DNA of 64,000 bases from positions 248,001-312,000 of the forward strand of contig NW_027506876.1 of assembly GCF_052324685.1 (NCBI RefSeq), read 5' to 3'. Positions within the stretch are counted from its first letter, which is position 1. Every line of letters starts with the position of its first letter. Of this stretch, positions 1 to 12,160 are shown piece after piece. The translations under genes and the position numbers were made by a program. The stretch comes from Brachyhypopomus gauderio. Lineage: Eukaryota; Chordata; Actinopteri; Gymnotiformes; Hypopomidae. The notes under the pieces are model-generated. The model was given only the letters and a program-made list of their open reading frames with translations, did no database searches and was not told the DNA's origin.

Positions 1-65
1 TGACTTCCATGCTCTGATTGTATGAGGAAACGCCCACGAGAGATGTGCCCATTCAGACAAGCAAG

Positions 66-138
66 GTTTCTGTAGTGTAGTGGTCATTACGTTCGCCGAA
101 CACGCGAAAGTTCCCTGGTTCGATACCAGGCAGAAACA
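66..138 (+). tRNA. tRNA-Val(AAC), variant G33
   Basis: The cloverleaf is present, but loop position 33 is G, the D arm reads cattac (C23U) and the variable loop is gttc instead of ggtc. It is probably not a working tRNA gene. Confidence 0.75.
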
Positions 139-163
139 TGCTTCTTGATAGAATTACAAACAC

Positions 164-182
164 ACCACTGATGTTTAGTGGT
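164..182 (+). other. Hairpin downstream of tRNA (example copy)
   Basis: ACCACT, a 7-nt loop and AGTGGT form a perfect 6-bp stem 26 nt after the tRNA. The same hairpin follows nearly every copy. The loop is gatgttt or gatgatt after most G33 copies and gctgttt after the U33 copies and the G41U-type G33 copies. Copies with the G53A tRNA change have agtagt instead, which weakens the stem. It may be part of a read-through transcript; no function is known to me. Confidence 0.6.
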
Positions 183-308
183 TTGTTGCCAGTGTAAAGG
201 CTATCAGGGAGCTCTTCCCTTTAGATCCTCAAAGTGAGCTCTCAGTCTCATGTGATCGATACAGGAATGTTCTAAATCGCCATGTACCTTGATAGCAGTA
301 CTAATGCA

Positions 309-902
309 ATCGGTTCAATCAAAATGAAACTCAGTGGAAACGTACCTAGTGCTTTGTCATGTTGTCTCCCAACGTAGAAAACTCATGCTACTCAGTTGAT
401 TTGTAGACGTTTGTGTTATAAAGGGATCGAATGATGTCAACATTTGGTGTTTGGATGTGAATGTTTTGTCTTAAAGCAGAGTAGACCTACTGCTTAGCAA
501 GTGTTGATCGGTTCAATCCAAATGAAACTCAGTGGAAATGTACCTAGTGCTTTGTCATGTTGTCTCCCAACGTAGAAAACTCATGCTACTCGGTTGATTT
601 GTAGACGTTTGTGTTATAAAGGGATCGAATGATGTCAACATTTGGTGTTTGGATGTGAATGTTTTGTCTTAAAGCAGAGTAGACCTACTGCTTAGCCAGT
701 GTTGATCGGTTCAATCAAAATGAAACTCAGTGGAAACGTACCTAGTGCTTTGTCATGTTGTCTCCCAACGTAGAAAACTCATGCTACTCGGTTGATTTGT
801 AGACGTTTGTGTTATAAAGGTATCGAATGAAGTCAACATTTGGTGTTTGGATGTGAATGTTTTGTCTTAAAGCAGAGTAGACCTACCGCTTAGCCATTGT
901 TC
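309..902 (+). repeat. Example run of three 198-bp spacer modules
   Basis: Module starts (atcggttcaatc) fall at 309, 507 and 705, exactly 198 bp apart. Every 512-bp unit ends with one such module; 710-bp and 908-bp units carry one or two more. The junctions share the short word atcggtt, consistent with unequal exchange at microhomology. Each module contains ataaagg, and gttttgtc near its end, which is the first T4 run after the tRNA in units whose spacer reads gttctaaa. Confidence 0.9.
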
Positions 903-973
903 ACATGATGACTTCCATGCTCTGATTGTATGAGGAAACGCCCACGAGAGATGTGCCCATTCAGACAAGCAAG

Positions 974-1046
974 GTTTCTGTAGTGTAGTGGTCATCACGT
1001 TCGCCTAACATGCGAAAGGTCCCTGGTTCGATACCAGGCAGAAACA
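974..1046 (+). tRNA. tRNA-Val(AAC), C38U
   Basis: U33, AAC and all stems are intact; loop position 38 is U. Confidence 0.88.
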
Positions 1047-1485
1047 TGCTTCTTGATAGAATTACAAACACACCACTGCTGTTTAGTGGTTTGTTGCCAG
1101 TGTAAAGGCTATCGGGGAGCTCTTCCCTTTAGATCCTCAAAGTGAGCTCTCAGTCTCATGTGATCGATACAAGAATGTTCTAAATCGCCATGTACCTTGA
1201 TAGCAGTACTAATGCAATCGGTTCAATCAAAATGAAACTCAGTGGAAACGTACCTAGTGCTTTGTCATGTTGTCTCCCAACGTAGAAAACTCATGCTACT
1301 CGGTTGATTTGTAGACGTTTGTGTTATAAAGGGATCGAATGATGTCAACATTTGGTGTTTGGATGTGAATGTTTTGTCTTAAAGCAGAGTAGACCTACCG
1401 CTTAGCCATTGTTGACATGATGACTTCCATGCTCTGATTGTATGAGGAAACGCCCACGAGAGATGTACCCATTCAGACAAGCAAG

Positions 1486-1558
1486 GTTTCTGTAGTGTAG
1501 TGGTCATCACGTTCGCCTAACACGCGAAAGGTCCCTGGTTCGATACCAGGCAGAAACA
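1486..1558 (+). tRNA. tRNA-Val(AAC), consensus copy
   Basis: This is the reference copy for the window. The acceptor stem GTTTCTG/CAGAAAC has 7 pairs, the anticodon stem TTCGC/GCGAA closes the loop CTAACAC (U33, anticodon AAC, read as IAC after editing), and the T stem CCTGG/CCAGG carries loop TTCGATA. The discriminator base is A. The D arm and T arm contain the internal Pol III promoter: A box in tagtgtagtgg and B box ggttcgatacc, which fits GGTTCGANNCC. Length is 73 nt, as in vertebrate tRNA-Val, with no intron; CCA is not encoded, as usual in eukaryotes. It would read valine codons GUU, GUC and GUA. The nearest T4 run lies about 130 nt downstream (ttttaaatc), so normal termination is doubtful. 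Confidence 0.93.
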
Positions 1559-1997
1559 TGCTTCTTGATAGAATTACAAACACACCACTGCTGTTTAGTG
1601 GTTTGTTGCCAGTGTAAAGGCTATCAGGGAGCTCTTCCCTTTAGATCCTCAAAGTGAGCTGTCAGTCTCATGTGATCGATACAGGAATGTTTTAAATCGC
1701 CATGTACCTTGATAGCAGTACTAATGCATCCGGTTCAATCAAAATGAAACTCAGTGGAAACGTACGTAGTGCTTTGTCATGTTGTCTCCCAACGTAGAAA
1801 ACTCATGCTACTTGGTTGATTTGTAGACGTTTGTGTTATAAAGGGATCGAATGATGTCAACATTTGGTGTTTGGATGTGAATGTTTTGTCTTAAAGCAGA
1901 GTAGACCTACTGCTTAGCCATTGTTGACATGATGACTTCCATGCTCTGATTGTATGAGGAAACGCCCACGAGAGATGTGCCCATTCAGACAAGCAAG

Positions 1998-2070
1998 GTT
2001 TCTGTAGTGTAGTGGTCATCACGTTCGCCGAACACGCGAAAGGTCCCTGGTTCGATACCAGGCAGAAACA
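1998..2070 (+). tRNA. tRNA-Val(AAC), variant G33
   Basis: The anticodon loop is CGAACAC, with G at 33; the rest matches the consensus. Confidence 0.8.
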
Positions 2071-2707
2071 TGCTTCTTGATAGAATTACAAACACACCAC
2101 TGATGTTTAGTGGTTTGTTGCCAGTGTAAAGGCTATCAGGGAGCTCTTCCCTTTAGATCCTCAAAGTGAGCTCTCAGTCTCATGTGATCGATACAGGAAT
2201 GTTCTAAATCGCCATGTACCTTGATAGCAGTACTAATGCAATCGGTTCAATCAAAATGAAACTCAGTGGAAACGTACCTAGTGCTTTGTCATGTTGTCTC
2301 CCAACGTAGAAAACTCATGCTACTTGGTTGATTTGTAGATGTTTGTGTTATAAAGGGATCGAATGATGTCAACATTTGGTGTTTGGATGTGAATGTTTTG
2401 TCTTAAAGCAGAGTAGACCTACTGCTTAGCCAGTGTTGATCGGTTAAATCAAAATGAAACTCAGTGGAAACGTACCTAGTGCTTTGTCATGTTGTCTCCC
2501 AACGTAGAAAACTCATGCTACTCGGTTGATTTGTAGACGTTTGTGTTATAAAGGTATCGAATGAAGTCAACATTTGGTGTTTGGATGTGAATGTTTTGTC
2601 TTAAAGCAGAGTAGACCTACCGCTTAGCCATTGTTGACATGATGACTTCCATGCTCTGATTGTATGAGGAAACGCCCACGAGAGATGTGCCCATTCAGAC
2701 AAGCAAG

Positions 2708-2780
2708 GTTTCTGTAGTGTAGTGGTCATCACGTTCGCCTAACACGCGAAAGGTCCCTGGTTCGATACCAGGCAGAAACA
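2708..2780 (+). tRNA. tRNA-Val(AAC), consensus
   Basis: U33, AAC, all stems paired, discriminator A. Confidence 0.92.
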
Positions 2781-3219
2781 TGCTTCTTGATAGAATTACA
2801 AACACACCACTGCTGTTTAGTGGTTTGTTGCCAGTGTAAAGGCTATCGGGGAGCTCTTCCCTTTAGATCCTCAAAGTGAGCTGTCAGTCTCATGTGATCG
2901 ATACAGGAATGTTTTAAATCGCCATGTACCTTGATAGCAGTACTAATGCAGCCGGTTCAATCAAAATGAAACTCAGTGGAAACGTACGTAGTGCTTTGTC
3001 ATGTTGTCTCCCAACGTAGAAAACTCATGCTACTTGGTTGATTTGTAGACGTTTGTGTTATAAAGGGATCGAATGATGTCAACATTTGGTGTTTGGATGT
3101 GAATGTTTTGTCTTAAAGCAGAGTAGACCTACTGCTTAGCCATTGTTGACATGATGACTTCCATGCTCTGATTGTATGAGGAAACGCCCACGAGAGATGT
3201 GCCCAGTCAGACAAGCAAG

Positions 3220-3292
3220 GTTTCTGTAGTGTAGTGGTCATCACGTTCGCCGAACACGCGAAAGGTCCCTGGTTCGATACCAGGCAGAAACA
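3220..3292 (+). tRNA. tRNA-Val(AAC), variant G33
   Basis: Only loop position 33 departs from consensus (G). Confidence 0.8.
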
Positions 3293-3929
3293 TGCTTCTT
3301 GATAGAATTACAAACACACCACTGATGTTTAGTGGTTTGTTGCCAGTGTAAAGGCTATCAGGGAGCTCTTCCCTTTAGATCCTCAAAGTGAGCTCTCAGT
3401 CTCATGTGATCGATACAGGAATGTTCTAAATCGCCATGTACCTTGATAGCAGTACTAATGCAATCGGTTCAATCAAAATGAAACTCAGTGGAAACGTACC
3501 TAGTGCTTTGTCATGTTGTCTCCCAACGTAGAAAACTCATGCTACTTGGTTGATTTGTAGACGTTTGTGTTATAAAGGGATCGAATGATGTCAACATTTG
3601 GTGTTTGGATGTGAATGTTTTGTCTTAAAGCAGAGTAGACCTACTGCTTAGCCAGTGTTGATCGGTTAAATCAAAATGAAACTCAGTGGAAACGTACCTA
3701 GTGCTTTGTCATGTTGTCTCCCAACGTAGAAAACTCATGCTACTCGGTTGATTTGTAGACGTTTGTGTTATAAAGGGATCGAATGATGTCAACATTTGGT
3801 GTTTGGATGTGAATGTTTTGTCTTAAAGCAGAGTAGACCTACCGCTTAGCCATTGTTGACATGATGACTTCCATGCTCTGATTGTATGAGGAAACGCCCA
3901 CGAGAGATGTGCCCATTCAGACAAGCAAG

Positions 3930-4002
3930 GTTTCTGTAGTGTAGTGGTCATCACGTTCGCCTAACACGCGAAAGGTCCCTGGTTCGATACCAGGCAGAAA
4001 CA
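3930..4002 (+). tRNA. tRNA-Val(AAC), consensus
   Basis: Full consensus cloverleaf; first half of the second 1222-bp dimer. Confidence 0.92.
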
Positions 4003-4441
4003 TGCTTCTTGATAGAATTACAAACACACCACTGCTGTTTAGTGGTTTGTTGCCAGTGTAAAGGCTATCGGGGAGCTCTTCCCTTTAGATCCTCAAAGTG
4101 AGCTGTCAGTCTCATGTGATCGATACAGGAATGTTTTAAATCGCCATGTACCTTGATAGCAGTACTAATGCAGCCGGTTCAATCAAAATGAAACTCAGTG
4201 GAAACGTACGTAGTGCTTTGTCATGTTGTCTCCCAACGTAGAAAACTCATGCTACTTGGTTGATTTGTAGACGTTTGTGTTATAAAGGGATCGAATGATG
4301 TCAACATTTGGTGTTTGGATGTGAATGTTTTGTCTTAAAGCAGAGTAGACCTACTGTTTAGCCATTGTTGACATGATGACTTCCATGCTCTGATTGTATG
4401 AGGAAACGCCCACGAGAGATGTGCCCAGTCAGACAAGCAAG

Positions 4442-4514
4442 GTTTCTGTAGTGTAGTGGTCATCACGTTCGCCGAACACGCGAAAGGTCCCTGGTTCGAT
4501 ACCAGGCAGAAACA
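4442..4514 (+). tRNA. tRNA-Val(AAC), variant G33
   Basis: G33; preceded by gcccagtcag like the copy at 3220, its dimer partner. Confidence 0.8.
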
Positions 4515-5151
4515 TGCTTCTTGATAGAATTACAAACACACCACTGATGTTTAGTGGTTTGTTGCCAGTGTAAAGGCTATCAGGGAGCTCTTCCCTTTAG
4601 ATCCTCAAAGTGAGCTCTCAGTCTCATGTGATCGATACAGGAATGTTCTAAATCGCCATGTACCTTGATAGCAGTACTAATGCAATCGGTTCAATCAAAA
4701 TGAAACTCAGTGGAAACGTACCTAGTGCTTTGTCATGTTGTCTCCCAACGTAGAAAACTCATGCTACTTGGTTGATTTGTAGACGTTTGTGTTATAAAGG
4801 GATCGAATGATGTCAACATTTGGTGTTTGGATGTGAATGTTTTGTCTTAAAGCAGAGTAGACCTACTGCTTAGCCAGTGTTGATCGGTTAAATCAAAATG
4901 AAACTCAGTGGAAACGTACCTAGTGCTTTGTCATGTTGTCTCCCAACGTAGAAAACTCATGCTACTCGGTTGATTTGTAGACGTTTGTGTTATAAAGGGA
5001 TCGAATGATGTCAACATTTGGTGTTTGGATGTGAATGTTTTGTCTTAAAGCAGAGTAGACCTACCGCTTAGCCATTGTTGACATGATGACTTCCATGCTC
5101 TGATTGTATGAGGAAACGCCCACGAGAGATGTGCCCATTCAGACAAGCAAG

Positions 5152-5224
5152 GTTTCTGTAGTGTAGTGGTCATCACGTTCGCCTAACACGCGAAAGGTCC
5201 CTGGTTCGATACCAGGCAGAAACA
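5152..5224 (+). tRNA. tRNA-Val(AAC), consensus
   Basis: Full consensus cloverleaf with U33. Confidence 0.92.
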
Positions 5225-5663
5225 TGCTTCTTGATAGAATTACAAACACACCACTGCTGTTTAGTGGTTTGTTGCCAGTGTAAAGGCTATCAGGGAGCTC
5301 TTCCCTTTAGATCCTCAAAGTGAGCTGTCAGTCTCATGTGATCGATACAGGAATGTTTTAAATCGCCATGTACCTTGATAGCAGTACTAATGCAGCCGGT
5401 TCAATCAAAATGAAACTCAGTGGAAACGTACGTAGTGCTTTGTCATGTTGTCTCCCAACGTAGAAAACTCATGCTACTTGGTTGATTTGTAGACGTTTGT
5501 GTTATAAAGGGATCGAATGATGTCAACATTTGGTGTTTGGATGTGAATGTTTTGTCTTAAAGCAGAGTAGACCTACTGCTTAGCCATTGTTGACATGATG
5601 ACTTCCATGCTCTGATTGTATGAGGAAACGCCCACGAGAGATGTGCCCATTCAGACAAGCAAG

Positions 5664-5736
5664 GTTTCTGTAGTGTAGTGGTCATCACGTTCGCCGAACA
5701 CGCGAAAGGTCCCTGGTTCGATACCAGGCAGAAACA
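5664..5736 (+). tRNA. tRNA-Val(AAC), variant G33
   Basis: G33, discriminator A kept. Confidence 0.8.
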
Positions 5737-6175
5737 TGCTTCTTGATAGAATTACAAACACACCACTGATGTTTAGTGGTTTGTTGCCAGTGTAAAGGCT
5801 ATCATGGAGCTCTTCCCTTTAGATCCTCAAAGTGAGCTGTCAGTCTCATGTGATCGATACAGGAATGTTTTAAATCGCCATGTACCTTGATAGCAGTACT
5901 AATGCAGCCGGTTCAATCAAAATGAAACTCAGTGGAAACGTACGTAGTGCTTTGTCATGTTGTCTCCCAACGTAGAAAACTCATGCTACTCGGTTGATTT
6001 GTAGACGTTTGTGTTATAAAGGGATCGAATGATGTCAACATTTGGTGTTTGGATGTGAATGTTTTGTCTTAAAGCAGAGTAGACCTACTGCTTAGCCATT
6101 GTTGACATGATGACTTCCATGCTCTGATTGTATGAGGAAACGCCCACGAGAGATGTGCCCATTCAGACAAGCAAG

Positions 6176-6248
6176 GTTTCTGTAGTGTAGTGGTCATCAC
6201 GTTCGCCGAACACGCGAAAGGTCCCTGGTTCGATACCAGGCAGAAACT
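6176..6248 (+). tRNA. tRNA-Val(AAC), G33 and discriminator U
   Basis: G33 plus base 73 changed from A to T (cagaaac then t). Confidence 0.75.
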
Positions 6249-6885
6249 TGCTTCTTGATAGAATTACAAACACACCACTGATGTTTAGTGGTTTGTTGCC
6301 AGTGTAAAGGCTATCAGGGAGCTCTTCCCTTTAGATCCTCAAAGTGAGCTCTCAGTCTCATGTGATCGATACAGGAATGTTCTAAATCGCCATGTACCTT
6401 GATAGCAGTACTAATGCAATCGGTTCAATCAAAATGAAACTCAGTGGAAACGTACCTAGTGCTTTGTCATGTTGTCTCCCAACGTAGAAAACTCATGCTA
6501 CTTGGTTGATTTGTAGACGTTTGTGTTATAAAGGGATCGAATGATGTCAACATTTGGTGTTTGGATGTGAATGTTTTGTCTTAAAGCAGAGTAGACCTAC
6601 TGCTTAGCCAGTGTTGATCGGTTAAATCAAAATGAAACTCAGTGGAAACGTACCTAGTGCTTTGTCATGTTGTCTCCCAACGTAGAAAACTCATGCTACT
6701 CGGTTGATTTGTAGACGTTTGTGTTATAAAGGTATCGAATGAAGTCAACATTTGGTGTTTGGATGTGAATGTTTTGTCTTAAAGCAGAGTAGACCTACCG
6801 CTTAGCCATTGTTGACATGATGACTTCCATGCTCTGATTGTATGAGGAAACGCCCACGAGAGATGTGCCCATTCAGACAAGCAAG

Positions 6886-6958
6886 GTTTCTGTAGTGTAG
6901 TGGTCATCACGTTCGCCTAACACGCGAAAGGTCCCTGGTTCGATACCAGGCAGAAACA
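6886..6958 (+). tRNA. tRNA-Val(AAC), consensus
   Basis: Full consensus cloverleaf with U33. Confidence 0.92.
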
Positions 6959-7397
6959 TGCTTCTTGATAGAATTACAAACACACCACTGCTGTTTAGTG
7001 GTTTGTTGCCAGTGTAAAGGCTATCATGGAGCTCTTCCCTTTAGATCCTCAAAGTGAGCTGTCAGTCTCATGTGATCGATACAGGAATGTTTTAAATCGC
7101 CATGTACCTTGATAGCAGTACTAATGCAGCCGGTTCAATCAAAATGAAACTCAGTGGAAACGTACGTAGTGCTTTGTCATGTTGTCTCCCAACGTAGAAA
7201 ACTCATGCTACTCGGTTGATTTGTAGACGTTTGTGTTATAAAGGGATCGAATGATGTCAACATTTGGTGTTTGGATGTGAATGTTTTGTCTTAAAGCAGA
7301 GTAGACCTACTGCTTAGCCATTGTTGACATGATGACTTCCATGCTCTGATTGTATGAGGAAACGCCCACGAGAGATGTGCCCATTCAGACAAGCAAG

Positions 7398-7470
7398 GTT
7401 TCTGTAGTGTAGTGGTCATCACGTTCGCCGAACACGCGAAAGGTCCCTGGTTCGATACCAGGCAGAAACT
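7398..7470 (+). tRNA. tRNA-Val(AAC), G33 and discriminator U
   Basis: G33 and base 73 T; downstream hairpin loop reads gatgatt. Confidence 0.75.
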
Positions 7471-7909
7471 TGCTTCTTGATAGAATTACAAACACACCAC
7501 TGATGATTAGTGGTTTGTTGCCAGTGTAAAGGCTATCAGGGAGCTCTTCCCTTTAGATCCTCAAAGTGAGCTCTCAGTCTCATGTGATCGATACAGGAAT
7601 GTTCTAAATCGCCATGTACCTTGATAGCAGTACTAATGCAATCGGTTCAATCAAAATGAAACTCAGTGGAAACGTACCTAGTGCTTTGTCATGTTGTCTC
7701 CCAACGTAGAAAACTCATGCTACTTGGTTGATTTGTAGACGTTTGTGTTATAAAGGGATCGAATGATGTCAACATTTGGTGTTTGGATGTGAATGTTTTG
7801 TCTTAAAGCAGAGTAGACCTACCGCTTAGCCATTGTTGACATGATGACTTCCATGCTCTGATTGTATGAGGAAACGCCCACGAGAGATGTGCCCATTCAG
7901 ACAAGCAAG

Positions 7910-7982
7910 GTTTCTGTAGTGTAGTGGTCATCACGTTCGCCTAACACGCGAAAGGTCCCTGGTTCGATACCAGGCAGAAACA
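7910..7982 (+). tRNA. tRNA-Val(AAC), consensus
   Basis: Full consensus; first tRNA of the second 5202-bp block. Confidence 0.92.
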
Positions 7983-8421
7983 TGCTTCTTGATAGAATTA
8001 CAAACACACCACTGCTGTTTAGTGGTTTGTTGCCAGTGTAAAGGCTATCGGGGAGCTCTTCCCTTTAGATCCTCAAAGTGAGCTGTCAGTCTCATGTGAT
8101 CGATACAGGAATGTTTTAAATCGCCATGTACCTTGATAGCAGTACTAATGCAGCCGGTTCAATCAAAATGAAACTCAGTGGAAACGTACGTAGTGCTTTG
8201 TCATGTTGTCTCCCAACGTAGAAAACTCATGCTACTTGGTTGATTTGTAGACGTTTGTGTTATAAAGGGATCGAATGATGTCAACATTTGGTGTTTGGAT
8301 GTGAATGTTTTGTCTTAAAGCAGAGTAGACCTACTGCTTAGCCATTGTTGACATGATGACTTCCATGCTCTGATTGTATGAGGAAACGCCCACGAGAGAT
8401 GTGCCCAGTCAGACAAGCAAG

Positions 8422-8494
8422 GTTTCTGTAGTGTAGTGGTCATCACGTTCGCCGAACACGCGAAAGGTCCCTGGTTCGATACCAGGCAGAAACA
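8422..8494 (+). tRNA. tRNA-Val(AAC), variant G33
   Basis: Counterpart of the copy at 3220; only G33 differs from consensus. Confidence 0.8.
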
Positions 8495-9131
8495 TGCTTC
8501 TTGATAGAATTACAAACACACCACTGATGTTTAGTGGTTTGTTGCCAGTGTAAAGGCTATCAGGGAGCTCTTCCCTTTAGATCCTCAAAGTGAGCTCTCA
8601 GTCTCATGTGATCGATACAGGAATGTTCTAAATCGCCATGTACCTTGATAGCAGTACTAATGCAATCGGTTCAATCAAAATGAAACTCAGTGGAAACGTA
8701 CCTAGTGCTTTGTCATGTTGTCTCCCAACGTAGAAAACTCATGCTACTTGGTTGATTTGTAGACGTTTGTGTTATAAAGGGATCGAATGATGTCAACATT
8801 TGGTGTTTGGATGTGAATGTTTTGTCTTAAAGCAGAGTAGACCTACTGCTTAGCCAGTGTTGATCGGTTAAATCAAAATGAAACTCAGTGGAAACGTACC
8901 TAGTGCTTTGTCATGTTGTCTCCCAACGTAGAAAACTCATGCTACTCGGTTGATTTGTAGACGTTTGTGTTATAAAGGGATCGAATGATGTCAACATTTG
9001 GTGTTTGGATGTGAATGTTTTGTCTTAAAGCAGAGTAGACCTACCGCTTAGCCATTGTTGACATGATGACTTCCATGCTCTGATTGTATGAGGAAACGCC
9101 CACGAGAGATGTGCCCATTCAGACAAGCAAG

Positions 9132-9204
9132 GTTTCTGTAGTGTAGTGGTCATCACGTTCGCCTAACACGCGAAAGGTCCCTGGTTCGATACCAGGCAGA
9201 AACA
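9132..9204 (+). tRNA. tRNA-Val(AAC), consensus
   Basis: Counterpart of the copy at 3930; full consensus. Confidence 0.92.
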
Positions 9205-9643
9205 TGCTTCTTGATAGAATTACAAACACACCACTGCTGTTTAGTGGTTTGTTGCCAGTGTAAAGGCTATCGGGGAGCTCTTCCCTTTAGATCCTCAAAG
9301 TGAGCTGTCAGTCTCATGTGATCGATACAGGAATGTTTTAAATCGCCATGTACCTTGATAGCAGTACTAATGCAGCCGGTTCAATCAAAATGAAACTCAG
9401 TGGAAACGTACGTAGTGCTTTGTCATGTTGTCTCCCAACGTAGAAAACTCATGCTACTTGGTTGATTTGTAGACGTTTGTGTTATAAAGGGATCGAATGA
9501 TGTCAACATTTGGTGTTTGGATGTGAATGTTTTGTCTTAAAGCAGAGTAGACCTACTGCTTAGCCATTGTTGACATGATGACTTCCATGCTCTGATTGTA
9601 TGAGGAAACGCCCACGAGAGATGTGCCCAGTCAGACAAGCAAG

Positions 9644-9716
9644 GTTTCTGTAGTGTAGTGGTCATCACGTTCGCCGAACACGCGAAAGGTCCCTGGTTCG
9701 ATACCAGGCAGAAACA
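9644..9716 (+). tRNA. tRNA-Val(AAC), variant G33
   Basis: Counterpart of the copy at 4442; G33. Confidence 0.8.
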
Positions 9717-10353
9717 TGCTTCTTGATAGAATTACAAACACACCACTGATGTTTAGTGGTTTGTTGCCAGTGTAAAGGCTATCAGGGAGCTCTTCCCTTT
9801 AGATCCTCAAAGTGAGCTCTCAGTCTCATGTGATCGATACAGGAATGTTCTAAATCGCCATGTACCTTGATAGCAGTACTAATGCAATCGGTTCAATCAA
9901 AATGAAACTCAGTGGAAACGTACCTAGTGCTTTGTCATGTTGTCTCCCAACGTAGAAAACTCATGCTACTTGGTTGATTTGTAGACGTTTGTGTTATAAA
10001 GGGATCGAATGATGTCAACATTTGGTGTTTGGATGTGAATGTTTTGTCTTAAAGCAGAGTAGACCTACTGCTTAGCCAGTGTTGATCGGTTAAATCAAAA
10101 TGAAACTCAGTGGAAACGTACCTAGTGCTTTGTCATGTTGTCTCCCAACGTAGAAAACTCATGCTACTCGGTTGATTTGTAGACGTTTGTGTTATAAAGG
10201 GATCGAATGATGTCAACATTTGGTGTTTGGATGTGAATGTTTTGTCTTAAAGCAGAGTAGACCTACCGCTTAGCCATTGTTGACATGATGACTTCCATGC
10301 TCTGATTGTATGAGGAAACGCCCACGAGAGATGTGCCCATTCAGACAAGCAAG

Positions 10354-10426
10354 GTTTCTGTAGTGTAGTGGTCATCACGTTCGCCTAACACGCGAAAGGT
10401 CCCTGGTTCGATACCAGGCAGAAACA
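10354..10426 (+). tRNA. tRNA-Val(AAC), consensus
   Basis: Counterpart of the copy at 5152; full consensus. Confidence 0.92.
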
Positions 10427-10865
10427 TGCTTCTTGATAGAATTACAAACACACCACTGCTGTTTAGTGGTTTGTTGCCAGTGTAAAGGCTATCAGGGAGC
10501 TCTTCCCTTTAGATCCTCAAAGTGAGCTGTCAGTCTCATGTGATCGATACAGGAATGTTTTAAATCGCCATGTACCTTGATAGCAGTACTAATGCAGCCG
10601 GTTCAATCAAAATGAAACTCAGTGGAAACGTACGTAGTGCTTTGTCATGTTGTCTCCCAACGTAGAAAACTCATGCTACTTGGTTGATTTGTAGACGTTT
10701 GTGTTATAAAGGGATCGAATGATGTCAACATTTGGTGTTTGGATGTGAATGTTTTGTCTTAAAGCAGAGTAGACCTACTGCTTAGCCATTGTTGACATGA
10801 TGACTTCCATGCTCTGATTGTATGAGGAAACGCCCACGAGAGATGTGCCCATTCAGACAAGCAAG

Positions 10866-10938
10866 GTTTCTGTAGTGTAGTGGTCATCACGTTCGCCGAA
10901 CACGCGAAAGGTCCCTGGTTCGATACCAGGCAGAAACA
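10866..10938 (+). tRNA. tRNA-Val(AAC), variant G33
   Basis: Counterpart of the copy at 5664; G33, discriminator A. Confidence 0.8.
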
Positions 10939-11377
10939 TGCTTCTTGATAGAATTACAAACACACCACTGATGTTTAGTGGTTTGTTGCCAGTGTAAAGG
11001 CTATCATGGAGCTCTTCCCTTTAGATCCTCAAAGTGAGCTGTCAGTCTCATGTGATCGATACAGGAATGTTTTAAATCGCCATGTACCTTGATAGCAGTA
11101 CTAATGCAGCCGGTTCAATCAAAATGAAACTCAGTGGAAACGTACGTAGTGCTTTGTCATGTTGTCTCCCAACGTAGAAAACTCATGCTACTCGGTTGAT
11201 TTGTAGACGTTTGTGTTATAAAGGGATCGAATGATGTCAACATTTGGTGTTTGGATGTGAATGTTTTGTCTTAAAGCAGAGTAGACCTACTGCTTAGCCA
11301 TTGTTGACATGATGACTTCCATGCTCTGATTGTATGAGGAAACGCCCACGAGAGATGTGCCCATTCAGACAAGCAAG

Positions 11378-11450
11378 GTTTCTGTAGTGTAGTGGTCATC
11401 ACGTTCGCCGAACACGCGAAAGGTCCCTGGTTCGATACCAGGCAGAAACT
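11378..11450 (+). tRNA. tRNA-Val(AAC), G33 and discriminator U
   Basis: Counterpart of the copy at 6176; shares both changes. Confidence 0.75.
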
Positions 11451-12087
11451 TGCTTCTTGATAGAATTACAAACACACCACTGATGTTTAGTGGTTTGTTG
11501 CCAGTGTAAAGGCTATCAGGGAGCTCTTCCCTTTAGATCCTCAAAGTGAGCTCTCAGTCTCATGTGATCGATACAGGAATGTTCTAAATCGCCATGTACC
11601 TTGATAGCAGTACTAATGCAATCGGTTCAATCAAAATGAAACTCAGTGGAAACGTACCTAGTGCTTTGTCATGTTGTCTCCCAACGTAGAAAACTCATGC
11701 TACTTGGTTGATTTGTAGACGTTTGTGTTATAAAGGGATCGAATGATGTCAACATTTGGTGTTTGGATGTGAATGTTTTGTCTTAAAGCAGAGTAGACCT
11801 ACTGCTTAGCCAGTGTTGATCGGTTAAATCAAAATGAAACTCAGTGGAAACGTACCTAGTGCTTTGTCATGTTGTCTCCCAACGTAGAAAACTCATGCTA
11901 CTCGGTTGATTTGTAGACGTTTGTGTTATAAAGGTATCGAATGAAGTCAACATTTGGTGTTTGGATGTGAATGTTTTGTCTTAAAGCAGAGTAGACCTAC
12001 CGCTTAGCCATTGTTGACATGATGACTTCCATGCTCTGATTGTATGAGGAAACGCCCACGAGAGATGTGCCCATTCAGACAAGCAAG

Positions 12088-12160
12088 GTTTCTGTAGTGT
12101 AGTGGTCATCACGTTCGCCTAACACGCGAAAGGTCCCTGGTTCGATACCAGGCAGAAACA
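12088..12160 (+). tRNA. tRNA-Val(AAC), consensus
   Basis: Counterpart of the copy at 6886; full consensus. Confidence 0.92.

Larger units (their letters stand above)
2643..7844 (+). repeat. 5202-bp higher-order repeat, copy 1
   Basis: tRNA starts 2708, 3220, 3930, 4442, 5152, 5664, 6176, 6886 and 7398 recur exactly 5202 bp later (7910 to 12600), with the same U33/G33 order and shared private variants such as gatgattag after 7398 and 12600. Inside it a 1222-bp dimer (U33 copy plus G33 copy) is itself repeated. Ends are approximate. Confidence 0.85.
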
